Source of the DNA: Geoglobus ahangari
GTDB taxonomy: Archaea; Halobacteriota; Archaeoglobi; Archaeoglobales; Archaeoglobaceae
Assembly (NCBI RefSeq): GCF_001006045.1
Contig: NZ_CP011267.1
Coordinates: forward strand, 62,001-126,000
Length of the DNA stretch: 64,000 nucleotides
Direction: 5' to 3'
Below, in pieces: positions 8,293-16,526 of the stretch. The notes under the pieces were generated by a model. That model did not search any database, was not told where the DNA came from, and was given only the letters and a program-made list of their open reading frames with translations. The position numbers and the translations under genes are program-made. Position 1 is the first letter of the stretch, and every line of letters begins with the position of its first letter.

Positions 8293-8817
8293 ATGGGTGA
8301 TCCAAAGAAGCCGAAGAAGAAGTACACAACCCCCACAAAGCCGTGGGACAGGGTGAGGCTCGAAAGGGAGGCTCCTCTCGTAATCAAGTACGGTCTCAGG
8401 AACAAGAGGGAGCTCTGGAGGTTCCAGAACCTCCTGAGGAAGTACAGGAGGGTCGCGAGGGATCTGCTCGCCAAAGTCAACTTCCCCGGCAGGGAGGGAG
8501 AGCTTGCGAAGGCCAAGGCCCAGCAGGTCATCAAGAAGCTCAACAGGATGGGCATTCTGCCCGAGAACGCGACGCTCGACGACATCCTGAACCTCACGGT
8601 TGAGGACTTCCTCGAGAGAAGGCTGCAGACGATAGTCTACAGGCAGGGGCTTGCAAAGACCATAAAGCAGGCGAGGCAGCTGATAGTCCACGGCCACATA
8701 GCCGTTGACGGCAGGAGGGTCACATCTCCGAGCTTCATAGTGGAGAGGGAGATGGAGAGCAAGATAGGTTACTACTCAAACTCACCTTTCGCCAAGCAGC
8801 AGGTGACGGAGGGATAA
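8293..8817 (+). CDS. rps4: Ribosomal protein uS4
   Basis: 174-residue archaeal/eukaryotic-type S4 (S9 in yeast nomenclature), an early 16S rRNA binder. Starts [19 protein letters not shown]. An S4 RNA-binding domain is visible around residues 105-160 ([20 protein letters not shown], then [15 protein letters not shown]). It follows rps13 by 11 nt with GAGGTGG as ribosome site, and ends one base before rps11. Confidence 0.98.
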   Translation: MGDPKKPKKKYTTPTKPWDRVRLEREAPLVIKYGLRNKRELWRFQNLLRKYRRVARDLLAKVNFPGREGELAKAKAQQVIKKLNRMGILPENATLDDILNLTVEDFLERRLQTIVYRQGLAKTIKQARQLIVHGHIAVDGRRVTSPSFIVEREMESKIGYYSNSPFAKQQVTEG

Positions 8818-8818
8818 T

Positions 8819-9220
8819 ATGGCTGAGAAGAAAAAGAAGGGTATTTGGGGTATCGCGCACATATTCTCGTCCTACAACAACACGATAATAACGATAACCG
8901 ACATCACGGGCAGCGAGACCATAGCGAGGATAAGCGGCGGAATGATAGTCAAGGCCGGAAGGGACGAGGGCAACCCGTACACGGCGATGCAGGCAGCCCT
9001 CAGGGTTGCCGAGGTGGCCAAGGACAAGGGGATTGAGGGCGTTCACATCAAGGTCAGGGCACCGGGCGGAAACAAGCACACAACACCCGGTCCGGGCGCT
9101 CAGGCGGCAATAAGAGCCCTCGCAAGGGCTGGATTGAAGATCGGCAGGATCGAGGACGTCACTCCGATACCGCACGACGGAACGAGGCCCAAGGGCGGAA
9201 AGAGGGGCAGGAGGGTCTAA
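8819..9220 (+). CDS. rps11: Ribosomal protein uS11
   Basis: 133-residue S11 of the platform near the mRNA exit. Seen: [19 protein letters not shown] at the start, the [13 protein letters not shown] segment and the C-terminal [20 protein letters not shown] that is near-invariant in the family. One base separates it from rps4; 30 nt separate it from rpoD. Confidence 0.98.
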   Translation: MAEKKKKGIWGIAHIFSSYNNTIITITDITGSETIARISGGMIVKAGRDEGNPYTAMQAALRVAEVAKDKGIEGVHIKVRAPGGNKHTTPGPGAQAAIRALARAGLKIGRIEDVTPIPHDGTRPKGGKRGRRV

Positions 9221-9250
9221 CCCTCTCCCATTTTTGACCGGTGTTCTGCC

Positions 9251-10036
9251 ATGAAGGTCGAGTTTGTCAGGGACGACGGTATCACAGCGGAGTTCATTCT
9301 GAGGGACTCTAATCCAGCGTTCGCCAACGCATGGAGAAGGGCGATGAAGAGCCACGTTCCAACTCTTGCTGTGGACTACGTTGACTTCTACATGAACTCG
9401 TCCTACCTGTACGACGAGATCCTCGCCCACAGGATAGGCCTCGTGCCCCTGAAGACCAACGTAGACAAGTTCAACCTGCAGGAGAACTGCGTCTGCGGTG
9501 GGGAGGGCTGCCCGAGCTGTCAGGTGTCCCTCAGGCTGAACGTTGAGGGGCCGAAGGTTGTCTACTCTGGAGACTTCATCTCCGATGATCCCGAAACCCA
9601 GCCAGTCTTTGACAACATCCCGATTGTCGAGCTCTACGAGGGGCAGCAGCTGATGCTCGAGGCGGTTGCAAGACTTGGATTCGGCAGAGAGCACGCCAAG
9701 TTCCAGCCCGTATCTGTATGCACCTACAGGATCCTCGGAAAGGTTGAGATAGGAGAGGAGTGCACGGACTGCGGCAGATGCATCGAGATCTGTCCAAAGG
9801 GCGTGTTCGCAGAGGAGGGAGAGAAGGTAGTGGTCAAGAACGAGTACGAGTGCTCCCTCTGCAGAGACTGCGTGAAGGTCTGCGAGGAGAATGCGATAAA
9901 GATAACTGAAACTGACGACTTCGTGTTCAAAGTAGAGTCCGTCGGCCAGATGGAGGTAAGGGAGATAGCCAGAAGGGCGCTTGAGGCGCTGAAGAGCAAG
10001 GCCGAAGAGATGAACAGGCTTCTTGAAGAGCTGTAA
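9251..10036 (+). CDS. rpo3: RNA polymerase subunit D (Rpo3) with a two-cluster ferredoxin domain
   Basis: 261-residue subunit D, the alpha-like subunit that with L, N and P nucleates archaeal RNA polymerase. The dimerisation and insert domains frame a small Cys motif (CVCGGEGCPSC, about residues 80-90) and a ferredoxin-like insertion at about residues 170-215. This carries two full 4Fe-4S motifs, CTDCGRCIEICP and CSLCRDCVKVC. Many archaea retain one or two clusters here, and lineages differ. The C-terminus (MEVREIARRALEALKSKAEE) is the final dimerisation helix. Confidence 0.96.
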   Translation: MKVEFVRDDGITAEFILRDSNPAFANAWRRAMKSHVPTLAVDYVDFYMNSSYLYDEILAHRIGLVPLKTNVDKFNLQENCVCGGEGCPSCQVSLRLNVEGPKVVYSGDFISDDPETQPVFDNIPIVELYEGQQLMLEAVARLGFGREHAKFQPVSVCTYRILGKVEIGEECTDCGRCIEICPKGVFAEEGEKVVVKNEYECSLCRDCVKVCEENAIKITETDDFVFKVESVGQMEVREIARRALEALKSKAEEMNRLLEEL

Positions 10037-10038
10037 AG

Positions 10039-10608
10039 ATGAAGAGAGAGATATACTGCGACTCCTGTAAAGAGGAAACCCCACACGTTCTGATAAACCC
10101 CTCAAAACACCTTTTTCAGTGTGAGGTCTGCGGTTCTGTTATGGAAGTTCTCCCGGAAAAGAGGGTCGAGCTGAGGGCAATAATAAGCAGGGACGACGTC
10201 TCGGAGAGGGGGAAGATAGAGGTTCCGAGGTCAGAGGTGCTGACGAAGGGAGAGGAGGTCGTCGTAGAGGTCGGAGAGGGGTACAGAGTCGGAGAGATAA
10301 CGTCCCTCGAGCTGAAGAACGGCAAGAGGGTGGACGTGGCGAGTGCTGAGGACATAGAGACTGTCTGGCTGAGAGATGTGGGAGAGGTGAAGGTCAGGAT
10401 AAGCCTTCACAAGGGGCCAGTCACAACACCGTACGAGATCTTCACGTCTGGAGAGGTGGAGTTCACGGTTGGGGAGATCCTCCCGGTGGAGGGTAGGAAG
10501 TACAAAATTACGAGGATAAAGCTGATAAACGGTGGCCTGCTGAAGAAGGAGGGAAGAAGCGCAAAGGCCAAGGAGATCAGAAGGATATATGCCCAGTTCA
10601 TCAGGTAA
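10039..10608 (+). CDS. HVO_0476-type zinc-ribbon protein
   Basis: 189 residues. N-terminal zinc ribbon CDSCKEE...CEVCGS (Cys7, Cys10, Cys28, Cys31 approximately), then an all-beta-looking region and a basic C-terminal segment. It matches the conserved archaeal family of unknown function (COG1326/HVO_0476 zinc finger). It starts 2 nt after the rpoD stop and overlaps the next gene by 20 nt, so it is tightly tied to the RNA polymerase operon. An RNA or transcription role is inference. Confidence 0.8.
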   Translation: MKREIYCDSCKEETPHVLINPSKHLFQCEVCGSVMEVLPEKRVELRAIISRDDVSERGKIEVPRSEVLTKGEEVVVEVGEGYRVGEITSLELKNGKRVDVASAEDIETVWLRDVGEVKVRISLHKGPVTTPYEIFTSGEVEFTVGEILPVEGRKYKITRIKLINGGLLKKEGRSAKAKEIRRIYAQFIR

Positions 10609-11557
10609 GCCGATAAGGCTCAGGGACTTCATCAGGGTTGGAGACCTCTTCTTTTCCGTTGTTGGATACAGAAACGACGAGAGCGTGAAGTGCTTCCTCA
10701 GGTACGCCCCAGGGAAGGGTGGAAGGTTCAAGGACGGCAGGGAGTACAGGAAGCTGAGCCACGAGGAAGCCATAGCTGTTGGAGAGAGGTACTTCAGCCC
10801 TAAGGAAGGCGTTTTCAGGGTGAATCACACAGAGATCGACGAGGTATTCAAGCCCGAAGAGAGGCTCAGCGAGGCCATGGATTCCGAGGTCAGGAAGGTT
10901 GTAGATTTTCTGCATGAAATTCCGCGCGAAGAGATGGGCGTTACGGGCTCGAGGCTCATAGGGCTGAAGGGTCAGGAGAGCGACGTGGATTTTGTCGTGT
11001 ACGGCAGATACTGGTTCGAGGCGAGGGAGAGGATAAAGAGGGGAATCGAGAGAGGAGAGCTCTCTGAACCGGATGACGAGACCTGGGAGTTCATATTCAG
11101 GAAGCGAAAACCCCCTCTGAGCTACGAGGCATTCCTCCTGCACGAGAGGAGGAAGTACCACCGGGCGTTCATAGGCAGCACCTACTTCGACCTGCTCTAC
11201 GTGAGAGGCTACGAGGAGCTGAACAAGCCAATACCCGAGGAGGTTGGAACGAAGCTGGGGAAGATGAGGGTGGTGGCAAGAGTCATCAGCGACAGGGACG
11301 TGTTCGATTACCCCGCATACTACCCGGTGGATCACCCGGAGATCAGAGCCGTGCTCAGCTTCACCCACACCTACGCGGGGCAGGTGTTCGAGGGGGAGGT
11401 ACTCGAAGCGTACGGTCAGCTTGAGGAGATTGACGGAGAGAGGTACCTCATAGTCGGAACGAAAAGGGAGACTGAGGATGAGTACATAGTCTCCAGAACC
11501 CTGCTCGAGAGGATGGGAGTGAGTGAGTACCTGAACGACCGTATCGAAAGTGTTTAA
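10589..11557 (+). CDS. Nucleotidyltransferase-fold protein (COG1665-like)
   Basis: 322 residues. The segment GSRLIGLKGQESDVDFVVYG at about residues 118-137 has the G-S...SDxDxVVYG pattern of minimal nucleotidyltransferases, with the Asp pair as likely metal ligands. The N-terminal 60 residues look like a separate small domain and the C-terminal 70 residues (VFEGEVLEAYGQLEEIDGERY) a beta domain. It resembles the archaeal predicted nucleotidyltransferase group COG1665. The substrate is unknown. It overlaps the zinc-ribbon gene by 20 nt; the early ATG at 10589 is uncertain. Confidence 0.7.
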   Translation: MPSSSGKPIRLRDFIRVGDLFFSVVGYRNDESVKCFLRYAPGKGGRFKDGREYRKLSHEEAIAVGERYFSPKEGVFRVNHTEIDEVFKPEERLSEAMDSEVRKVVDFLHEIPREEMGVTGSRLIGLKGQESDVDFVVYGRYWFEARERIKRGIERGELSEPDDETWEFIFRKRKPPLSYEAFLLHERRKYHRAFIGSTYFDLLYVRGYEELNKPIPEEVGTKLGKMRVVARVISDRDVFDYPAYYPVDHPEIRAVLSFTHTYAGQVFEGEVLEAYGQLEEIDGERYLIVGTKRETEDEYIVSRTLLERMGVSEYLNDRIESV

Positions 11558-11580
11558 AATTTTCCTGAGAATGGAGGGGC

Positions 11581-11973
11581 ATGAAGAAGTTCAAGGTCAC
11601 CCTATCAGGCAACGTGTACTATGCCGAGGTGGAGAAGGTCTCGAACGCCCTCTACAAGGTTAAGGTCGACGACAAGGTCGTCGAGGTTGAGGTCGAGGAG
11701 GAGGTCATCAAGTCCGTTAAGGGCGTTCCCTCCTACAGGCCGGAGAGCGTTGATCTGGGTCAGAAGGTCGTCAAGGCCATGCTCCCCGGAACGATTATCA
11801 AGATCCTCGTTTCTCCGGGTGATGAGGTCAAGGCGGGAGAGACGCTGCTTATACTCGAGGCAATGAAGATGGAGAACGAGATCGTTTCTCCATCAAGCGG
11901 GAAGGTGAAGGAGGTCAGGGTGTCTGAGGGTCAGAGGGTCGAGACTGGAGATGTTCTGGTAGTTCTGGAGTGA
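11581..11973 (+). CDS. Biotin carboxyl carrier protein (stand-alone)
   Basis: 130 residues. The C-terminal biotinyl domain (about 62-130) contains EAMKMENE with the biotin-accepting Lys96. The N-terminal 60 residues form an Ala/Pro-poor extension like that preceding the biotin domain of oxaloacetate decarboxylase alpha subunits. It would carry CO2 from a biotin carboxylase (none in this window) to a transferase; the pycB/oadA-like subunit at 42007-43443 lacks a biotin domain and is the obvious partner. AGGGG precedes the ATG by a short gap, and its stop overlaps the next ATG (TGATG). Confidence 0.9.
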   Translation: MKKFKVTLSGNVYYAEVEKVSNALYKVKVDDKVVEVEVEEEVIKSVKGVPSYRPESVDLGQKVVKAMLPGTIIKILVSPGDEVKAGETLLILEAMKMENEIVSPSSGKVKEVRVSEGQRVETGDVLVVLE

Positions 11974-12479
11974 TGAGGGTCGCAATAACCGGAAGGCCGG
12001 GAGTCGGGAAGACCACGGCATGTCTAAAAATCTACGAGAGGCTTAGAGGAAAGAAGGACATCAGGGGGTTCGTGACGAGGGAAGTGAGGGAGAAGGGAGT
12101 CAGGGTGGGCTTTGAGATCGTGGAACTCACAACAAACGAAACATACGTTCTCGCGAGGAAAGGGGATGGCTATCCGAGGGTTAGTAAGTACAGGGTCTTC
12201 GTCGAGAACCTCGAAATCGTGGCGTCTCGAATTGCCGGCTACGCCAACGCCGACCTCGTCATACTCGACGAGGTTGGCCCGATGGAGCTGAAGAGCCGCA
12301 GTTTTGTGGATGCTGTTGAGAGGTTGCTTGACTCGCATGAGAACCTGCTCCTCACAGTCCACTACAGGTCAACTCACCCGCTCGTTCTGAGGATAAAGAG
12401 GGAGTTTGAGGTCGTTGAGCTGACGCCCGAGAACAGGGACAGGGTTGTGGAGGAGGTGCTGGAGAGGCTTGATAGTTGA
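11973..12479 (+). CDS. THEP1-type nucleoside-triphosphatase
   Basis: 168 residues of the P-loop THEP1/NTPase group that slowly hydrolyses various NTPs. Walker A GRPGVGKTT lies near the N-terminus and a Walker B-like LVILDEVGPME around residue 90. The function in vivo is not established for the family. An upstream in-frame GTG (11970) exists, but the ATG overlapping the previous stop (TGATG) is the likely start. It overlaps the trm1 start by 11 nt. Confidence 0.88.
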   Translation: MRVAITGRPGVGKTTACLKIYERLRGKKDIRGFVTREVREKGVRVGFEIVELTTNETYVLARKGDGYPRVSKYRVFVENLEIVASRIAGYANADLVILDEVGPMELKSRSFVDAVERLLDSHENLLLTVHYRSTHPLVLRIKREFEVVELTPENRDRVVEEVLERLDS

Positions 12480-13512
12480 GGGAAAGGCGAGGATACTGAC
12501 CGAAGGAGTGTTCTACAACCCGAGAATGGAGTTCTGCAGGACTGCGGACATGGAGGTTTTCAGGCACTTAAGGAGCAAGAGCTACCTCGACGCCCTCGCA
12601 GCGAGCGGTGTGAGGGGAATAAGGGCGATGCTCGAGGCTGGCTTCGAGAACGTGGAGTTCAACGACATTGATGAAAGGGCGGTGAGGGTGATAGAGGAGA
12701 ACCTGAGGTTGAACGGTCTGAACGCGAGAGTCCACAACAGGGATGCTGTGGCCTTAATGAGGGAGAGGAGCTACGACCACATAGACCTCGACCCGTTCGG
12801 CTCTCCAGCCGAGTTCATAGACTCAGCTGTAAGGTCTGCGAGGAGGTTCGTCAGCGTTACGGCAACGGACACTTCTGCCCTCTGCGGCAGCGCACCCATC
12901 TCAGGCCTCAGAAAGTACGGAGCATTTGCCGAGAAGACGGAGTACTACCACGAAACGGGCCTGAGGATGCTGATCGGCAAAATTGTGAGAGAGGTGACGA
13001 AGTACGACAAGTACGCAGAGGTTTTGGTGTCATGGGCCAAGGAGCACTACTACAGGGTGCATCTAAGGGTCAGGAAGTCGAGCAGAATGGCGGGCAAGGT
13101 CTACGAGAAGATGGGCTACGTGCTCCACTGCAACCACTGCGGGAACAGAGTCGTGATGAGCGTCTTCGAAACGCCCGACAGGTACTGCTCCTGCGGAGGG
13201 ATGTTCAGGATGTACGGCCCGATGTGGACAGGAGAGCTCCACGACCCGGAGTTCGTCAGCGGGCTCTCAAAGGAAGGTAAAGCTGGCAGGCTGTTCTCAG
13301 CGATAGAGCAGGAAATCGACACCGTGACGCACTACGACGTTCACAACCTGACTGAAAGGCTAGGGATCTCCCCACCAAAGCTCGACGACATTATAGAGGC
13401 GCTGAGGAGCCACGGGTTCAGAGCGTCGAGAACGCGGTTCCCGGGGCCGACGTTCAAGACGGACGCGAGCATCTCCGAGATAAGGAGGATCATTTCAGAA
13501 ATTCGTCGATAG
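12469..13512 (+). CDS. trm1: tRNA guanine-26 N2-dimethyltransferase Trm1
   Basis: 347 residues. SAM-dependent Trm1 dimethylates G26 of tRNAs. Seen: the N-terminal VEGKARILTE...FYNPRME, the SAM loop LDALAASGVRGIRAM, the catalytic DLDPFGSP motif and a C-terminal zinc-binding CNHCGN...CSCGG (about residues 221-245). The start is taken as the TTG at 12469, behind GGAGGTG and aligned with the usual Trm1 N-terminus; the longer reading from 12445 adds MWRRCWRG with no support. Its 3' end overlaps convergent orc1 by 23 nt. Confidence 0.92.
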   Translation: MIVEGKARILTEGVFYNPRMEFCRTADMEVFRHLRSKSYLDALAASGVRGIRAMLEAGFENVEFNDIDERAVRVIEENLRLNGLNARVHNRDAVALMRERSYDHIDLDPFGSPAEFIDSAVRSARRFVSVTATDTSALCGSAPISGLRKYGAFAEKTEYYHETGLRMLIGKIVREVTKYDKYAEVLVSWAKEHYYRVHLRVRKSSRMAGKVYEKMGYVLHCNHCGNRVVMSVFETPDRYCSCGGMFRMYGPMWTGELHDPEFVSGLSKEGKAGRLFSAIEQEIDTVTHYDVHNLTERLGISPPKLDDIIEALRSHGFRASRTRFPGPTFKTDASISEIRRIISEIRR

Positions 13513-14554
13513 CCGAGAGAACCTCGTCTGCCCTGAATCTGCGAACGACGTACCTCTTCAGTCCCCTGTCGTACTTCGTGGCCGTATCTATCAGCCTCAG
13601 GTTCTCGAGCTTCCTGAGTATCTCGTAGAACTTCGTGTAGCTCAGCCTCGACCTGAACATGGCATATATGTCTCCGGTGTACCTGACGTCGGATGTGTAG
13701 ATAGCAGCGAGAACGTCAGCCTCCTCCCTGCTCAGGGCCGAGATCATCTTCCTGAAAAACGCTGTTCTGCTCTGCTCCAGAACCTCCTCGACATCCTCGA
13801 CGCCAACGACATCCCTGCCCTTTCTGTCGGCATTCAGCACCGCCATCTTCAGCGCCTGTATCCCGAACCTGAGGTCGAGGTACTCGAACGCCCTTTCGGC
13901 GATCATCTCGAGGGCCTCATCGCTAACTCTGCCACCAACAACCCCCTCGAGTACCCTCTTCCTCAGGATCTCAAGCATCTCCTCGAAGTCGTAGACGGGG
14001 AATACCACCTCATCGGGGTGGAACACCGAAGTGGTCTTCGCGTCAAGGGAGGCGAGGAACTTCATGTCCGTGGAGATACCCACTAGCCCCGCCTTGAATC
14101 CGTCAACCTCCTCGTGACCCTTCAGTATGAGGAATATGACCTCATCCGCCAGCTTTGCCGGCAGCAGATTCACGTCGTCCAGAACAACGAGCAGGATTCT
14201 CCTTTCCTCAACCACGTTCCTGAGGATCGCGGAGTAGAGCTTCTGGAACGAGATGCCGGAGGGTGGGATGTAGCCGTGAAGGTGCTCGAATATTCTTAAA
14301 AATATCTGCTGCCTCGTCTGGTGCACCTGACAGTTCACGTACACCCCTGTAACGGCATGCTCCGCCATTCTCATCACGTGCTTGATCACGGTCGTCTTTC
14401 CCGTCGCAGGAGGGCCGAGGCATAGCATGTTCACAGGCCTGCTCCCGTGCTCGGCAGGCTTCAGGTTGACAGCAATTCTCCTGATCTGAGTGTCCCTGAA
14501 CAGAATCTCCTCCGGCACGTAGTCCTCGTCGAACACCTCGTACCTGACTATCAT
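13490..14554 (-). CDS. orc1: Orc1/Cdc6-type replication initiator
   Basis: 354-residue AAA+ initiator. Walker A GPPATGKTT is near residue 48, Walker B ILLVVLDDVN near residue 117, a sensor-like GLVGISTDMKF follows, and a C-terminal winged helix (about 265-350) contains SALSREEADVLAAIY. Such proteins bind ORB repeats at origins and load MCM. The ATG overlaps the moaB stop, placing it third in a fen1-moaB-orc1 run. I saw no ORB-like repeats or AT-rich unwinding element beside it. Confidence 0.93.
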   Translation of the reverse strand: MIVRYEVFDEDYVPEEILFRDTQIRRIAVNLKPAEHGSRPVNMLCLGPPATGKTTVIKHVMRMAEHAVTGVYVNCQVHQTRQQIFLRIFEHLHGYIPPSGISFQKLYSAILRNVVEERRILLVVLDDVNLLPAKLADEVIFLILKGHEEVDGFKAGLVGISTDMKFLASLDAKTTSVFHPDEVVFPVYDFEEMLEILRKRVLEGVVGGRVSDEALEMIAERAFEYLDLRFGIQALKMAVLNADRKGRDVVGVEDVEEVLEQSRTAFFRKMISALSREEADVLAAIYTSDVRYTGDIYAMFRSRLSYTKFYEILRKLENLRLIDTATKYDRGLKRYVVRRFRADEVLSAIDEFLK

Positions 14555-15060
14555 CTCATTCCCCTTGCGTGGGAGAGGATGTGGGTCACGACGGAGTGGA
14601 TTATCTCGAGCCCTGTCCTGACCGCATTTTTAGAGCCGGGAAGGCAGAAGATCACCCTTCCATCAACAATCCCGGCCGTCGCTCTGGAGAGAAGGGCGTT
14701 GAAGCCTACCTCCTTGTAGCTCTCGAGCCTGAAAATCTCACCGAAACCGTCTATCTTCCTGTCAAAGAGAGGTTCGACAGCCTCTATTGTCACATCTTTC
14801 GGGTTCAGGCCCGTGCCTCCGGTTATCACCACCACGTCCTCCTCGCTCTCGATCACTGCCCTCCTGATCTCCTGCACGTCATCCGGAACGAGCACGTATT
14901 CTCTTACCCTCTCCCCAAAGCTCTCAGCTATAAGCCTCCCGGAGCCATCGTCCTCCGGGATGTTCTCTACACCCCTCACCCTCCCGTACTTCTCAAATCG
15001 GGATGTTGAAACGGTAACGACCCTCACAGTATACTCCAAAGCGACATCATGCTCGTGCAT
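14551..15060 (-). CDS. moaB: Molybdopterin adenylyltransferase-like protein MoaB/MogA
   Basis: 169 residues. MoaB/MogA-fold protein that adenylates molybdopterin before metal insertion. The signature VVITGGTGLNPKDVT is at about residues 75-90 and FCLPGSKNAVRTG near residue 140. The in-frame GTG at 15069 is possible, but the ATG at 15060 has AGGTGG five bases upstream and overlaps the fen1 stop (TGATG). moaC lies elsewhere in the window (23477-23944). Both genes support a molybdenum or tungsten cofactor pathway. Confidence 0.93.
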   Translation of the reverse strand: MHEHDVALEYTVRVVTVSTSRFEKYGRVRGVENIPEDDGSGRLIAESFGERVREYVLVPDDVQEIRRAVIESEEDVVVITGGTGLNPKDVTIEAVEPLFDRKIDGFGEIFRLESYKEVGFNALLSRATAGIVDGRVIFCLPGSKNAVRTGLEIIHSVVTHILSHARGMR

Positions 15061-16070
15061 CAGAACCACCTGTCAAGGGTCATCTGGCTCGCGGCCAAGT
15101 TTTCGGCGATCTTCTCAACCGCCTTCTCAACCCTGTCCCTGCTGAAGTCGTGCTCCTCGCACAGGAACTCGACAACCCCCTCAACATCCGGCTTCCCGAA
15201 AGAGATGTCGTAGTCGTCGCTGACCGGCGGGTTCAGGTAGAACTCCCTTATCTCCTCCACGTTCTCTATGCTGGCCTTCAGCGCCTTGAGTGCTCTGAAC
15301 ACGTCGCCATAGGTCTTTATGTACTTCAGAGCCTTCTTGGCACCCACCCCCCTTACCCCCTCGTTGTAGTCGGTGCCGACGAGCAGGGCTATGTCAACGA
15401 GCTGCTCCCTCGTTATGCCCAGCCTCTTGAGGTTCTCGCTCAGCGAGATAACTTCAGGTTTAACCTCCACGTACACACTCTTCCCGGGAAGCTTTCTCCT
15501 GCCCGTTATCGTGAGGTTCCTCGCGAGAAGGGGGGAGCCGAAGAGGAGGGAGTCATAGTCCTGACTCCCCGTGAAGTCAGCATCACCCTTGGAGGTCATG
15601 TACGCGGCCTGCGCCTCACCTTCGCTCGGAGCGTCAACGTAGGGGATCCCGAGGAGCTCGAGAAGGCGCTTCGACGTCGAGACTATGTACTCATCCACCC
15701 TCGCAGCCATCATCGCGTACTTCTTGGCCTCCTCTCCCCTCTCGAGCGCGGCCTTCCACTTCTCCTCGGCCTCAATCTTCCTCTCAATCCTCTCCTGAAT
15801 CTCCTTGGCCTTGAACTCTGGCGGCTTTCCATCGAAGACGTACACCGGCCTTATGCCGTTCTCAATCAGATTCGCGTTTCTGTAGAGCAGCCCGGAGAGG
15901 TGAGAGGTAATCCTGCCCTGCGAGTCCTTGAGCGGGGTTCCGTCAGGCTGCCTTATCGTGGTGATGAACTGGTAAATAGTGTTGAACGCGTCTATGGCGA
16001 TCTTCCTGCCCGAAAAGTACTCGAGCTCTACGCTCTCCCTCTCGAGGATCTCGCCAATGTCTGAGCCCAT
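15060..16070 (-). CDS. fen1: Flap endonuclease 1
   Basis: 336-residue structure-specific nuclease that removes 5' flaps during Okazaki fragment maturation. Seen: N-domain [13 protein letters not shown], the FDGKPPEFK motif, I-domain acidic residues in [12 protein letters not shown] and [12 protein letters not shown], the helix-hairpin-helix region [15 protein letters not shown], and a C-terminal PCNA-binding box [19 protein letters not shown]-type TATA box lies about 24 nt upstream (16091-16098), giving a leaderless message. Co-transcribed with moaB and orc1. Confidence 0.96.
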   Translation of the reverse strand: MGSDIGEILERESVELEYFSGRKIAIDAFNTIYQFITTIRQPDGTPLKDSQGRITSHLSGLLYRNANLIENGIRPVYVFDGKPPEFKAKEIQERIERKIEAEEKWKAALERGEEAKKYAMMAARVDEYIVSTSKRLLELLGIPYVDAPSEGEAQAAYMTSKGDADFTGSQDYDSLLFGSPLLARNLTITGRRKLPGKSVYVEVKPEVISLSENLKRLGITREQLVDIALLVGTDYNEGVRGVGAKKALKYIKTYGDVFRALKALKASIENVEEIREFYLNPPVSDDYDISFGKPDVEGVVEFLCEEHDFSRDRVEKAVEKIAENLAASQMTLDRWF

Positions 16071-16100
16071 AACAACACTTGCTCTGGAAATTTAAAATAG

Positions 16101-16415
16101 CTACCTGTAGAGCCTCTTCTCGATTCTGTCCAGCCTGAACTCTATGGACTCCATGTACGCCCTTATCTTGCCCTCTATCTTCTCCTCGAGGTCTGCCGAG
16201 TTGATCGCCACCGCCCTCTTAACGCTCTCGAACTCCTCCTTCATCTTCTGCATCCTGTACTCCATGCTTATCAGCAGGAGGCTCAGCGAGAGTGTCAGCA
16301 GGAAGGCGGAGAAGATCACAACCCCATCCACGTTGTCGTAGAGGGAGAGCCATTTCCAAGTTAGAGTGATCGCCGAGATCACCATCAGCCCCGCGAAAAC
16401 CACGTCTCTCTCCAT
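16101..16415 (-). CDS. Two-span membrane protein with coiled-coil tail
   Basis: 104 residues. Hydrophobic spans at about residues 5-22 (VVFAGLMVISAITLTW) and 32-51 (VVIFSAFLLTLSLSLLLIS), followed by a charged helical tail (about 55-104) with heptad-like spacing that probably lies in the cytoplasm. I recognise no named family. The longer ATG at 16421 is in frame; the ATG at 16415 has GGGGG six to ten bases upstream and is preferred. Confidence 0.75.
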   Translation of the reverse strand: MERDVVFAGLMVISAITLTWKWLSLYDNVDGVVIFSAFLLTLSLSLLLISMEYRMQKMKEEFESVKRAVAINSADLEEKIEGKIRAYMESIEFRLDRIEKRLYR

Positions 16416-16468
16416 TATCATCCCCCAGAAAAATCTCGCTCTCCACGTATTTATAATTTTTAGTCAAT

Positions 16469-16486
16469 TTTTCCTGCCCGGGAAAA
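16469..16486. promoter_or_regulatory. Inverted repeat in a divergent promoter
   Basis: TTTTCC-tgcccg-GGAAAA, 6-bp arms around a 6-nt spacer. It lies between the minus-strand membrane gene and the plus-strand DRTGG gene, just upstream of a TATA-like CGATAAAAAG (16487-16496). The position would overlap the BRE/TFB site. An operator role is inference. Confidence 0.3.
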
Positions 16487-16526
16487 CGATAAAAAGCTGC
16501 CGTGCAAAATTCCGGTGGGGAGCAGG

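Noticed and set aside
13400-16520. Replication origin next to orc1
   Set aside because: No repeated ORB-like motif, no long AT-rich tract; spacers here are under about 110 nt.
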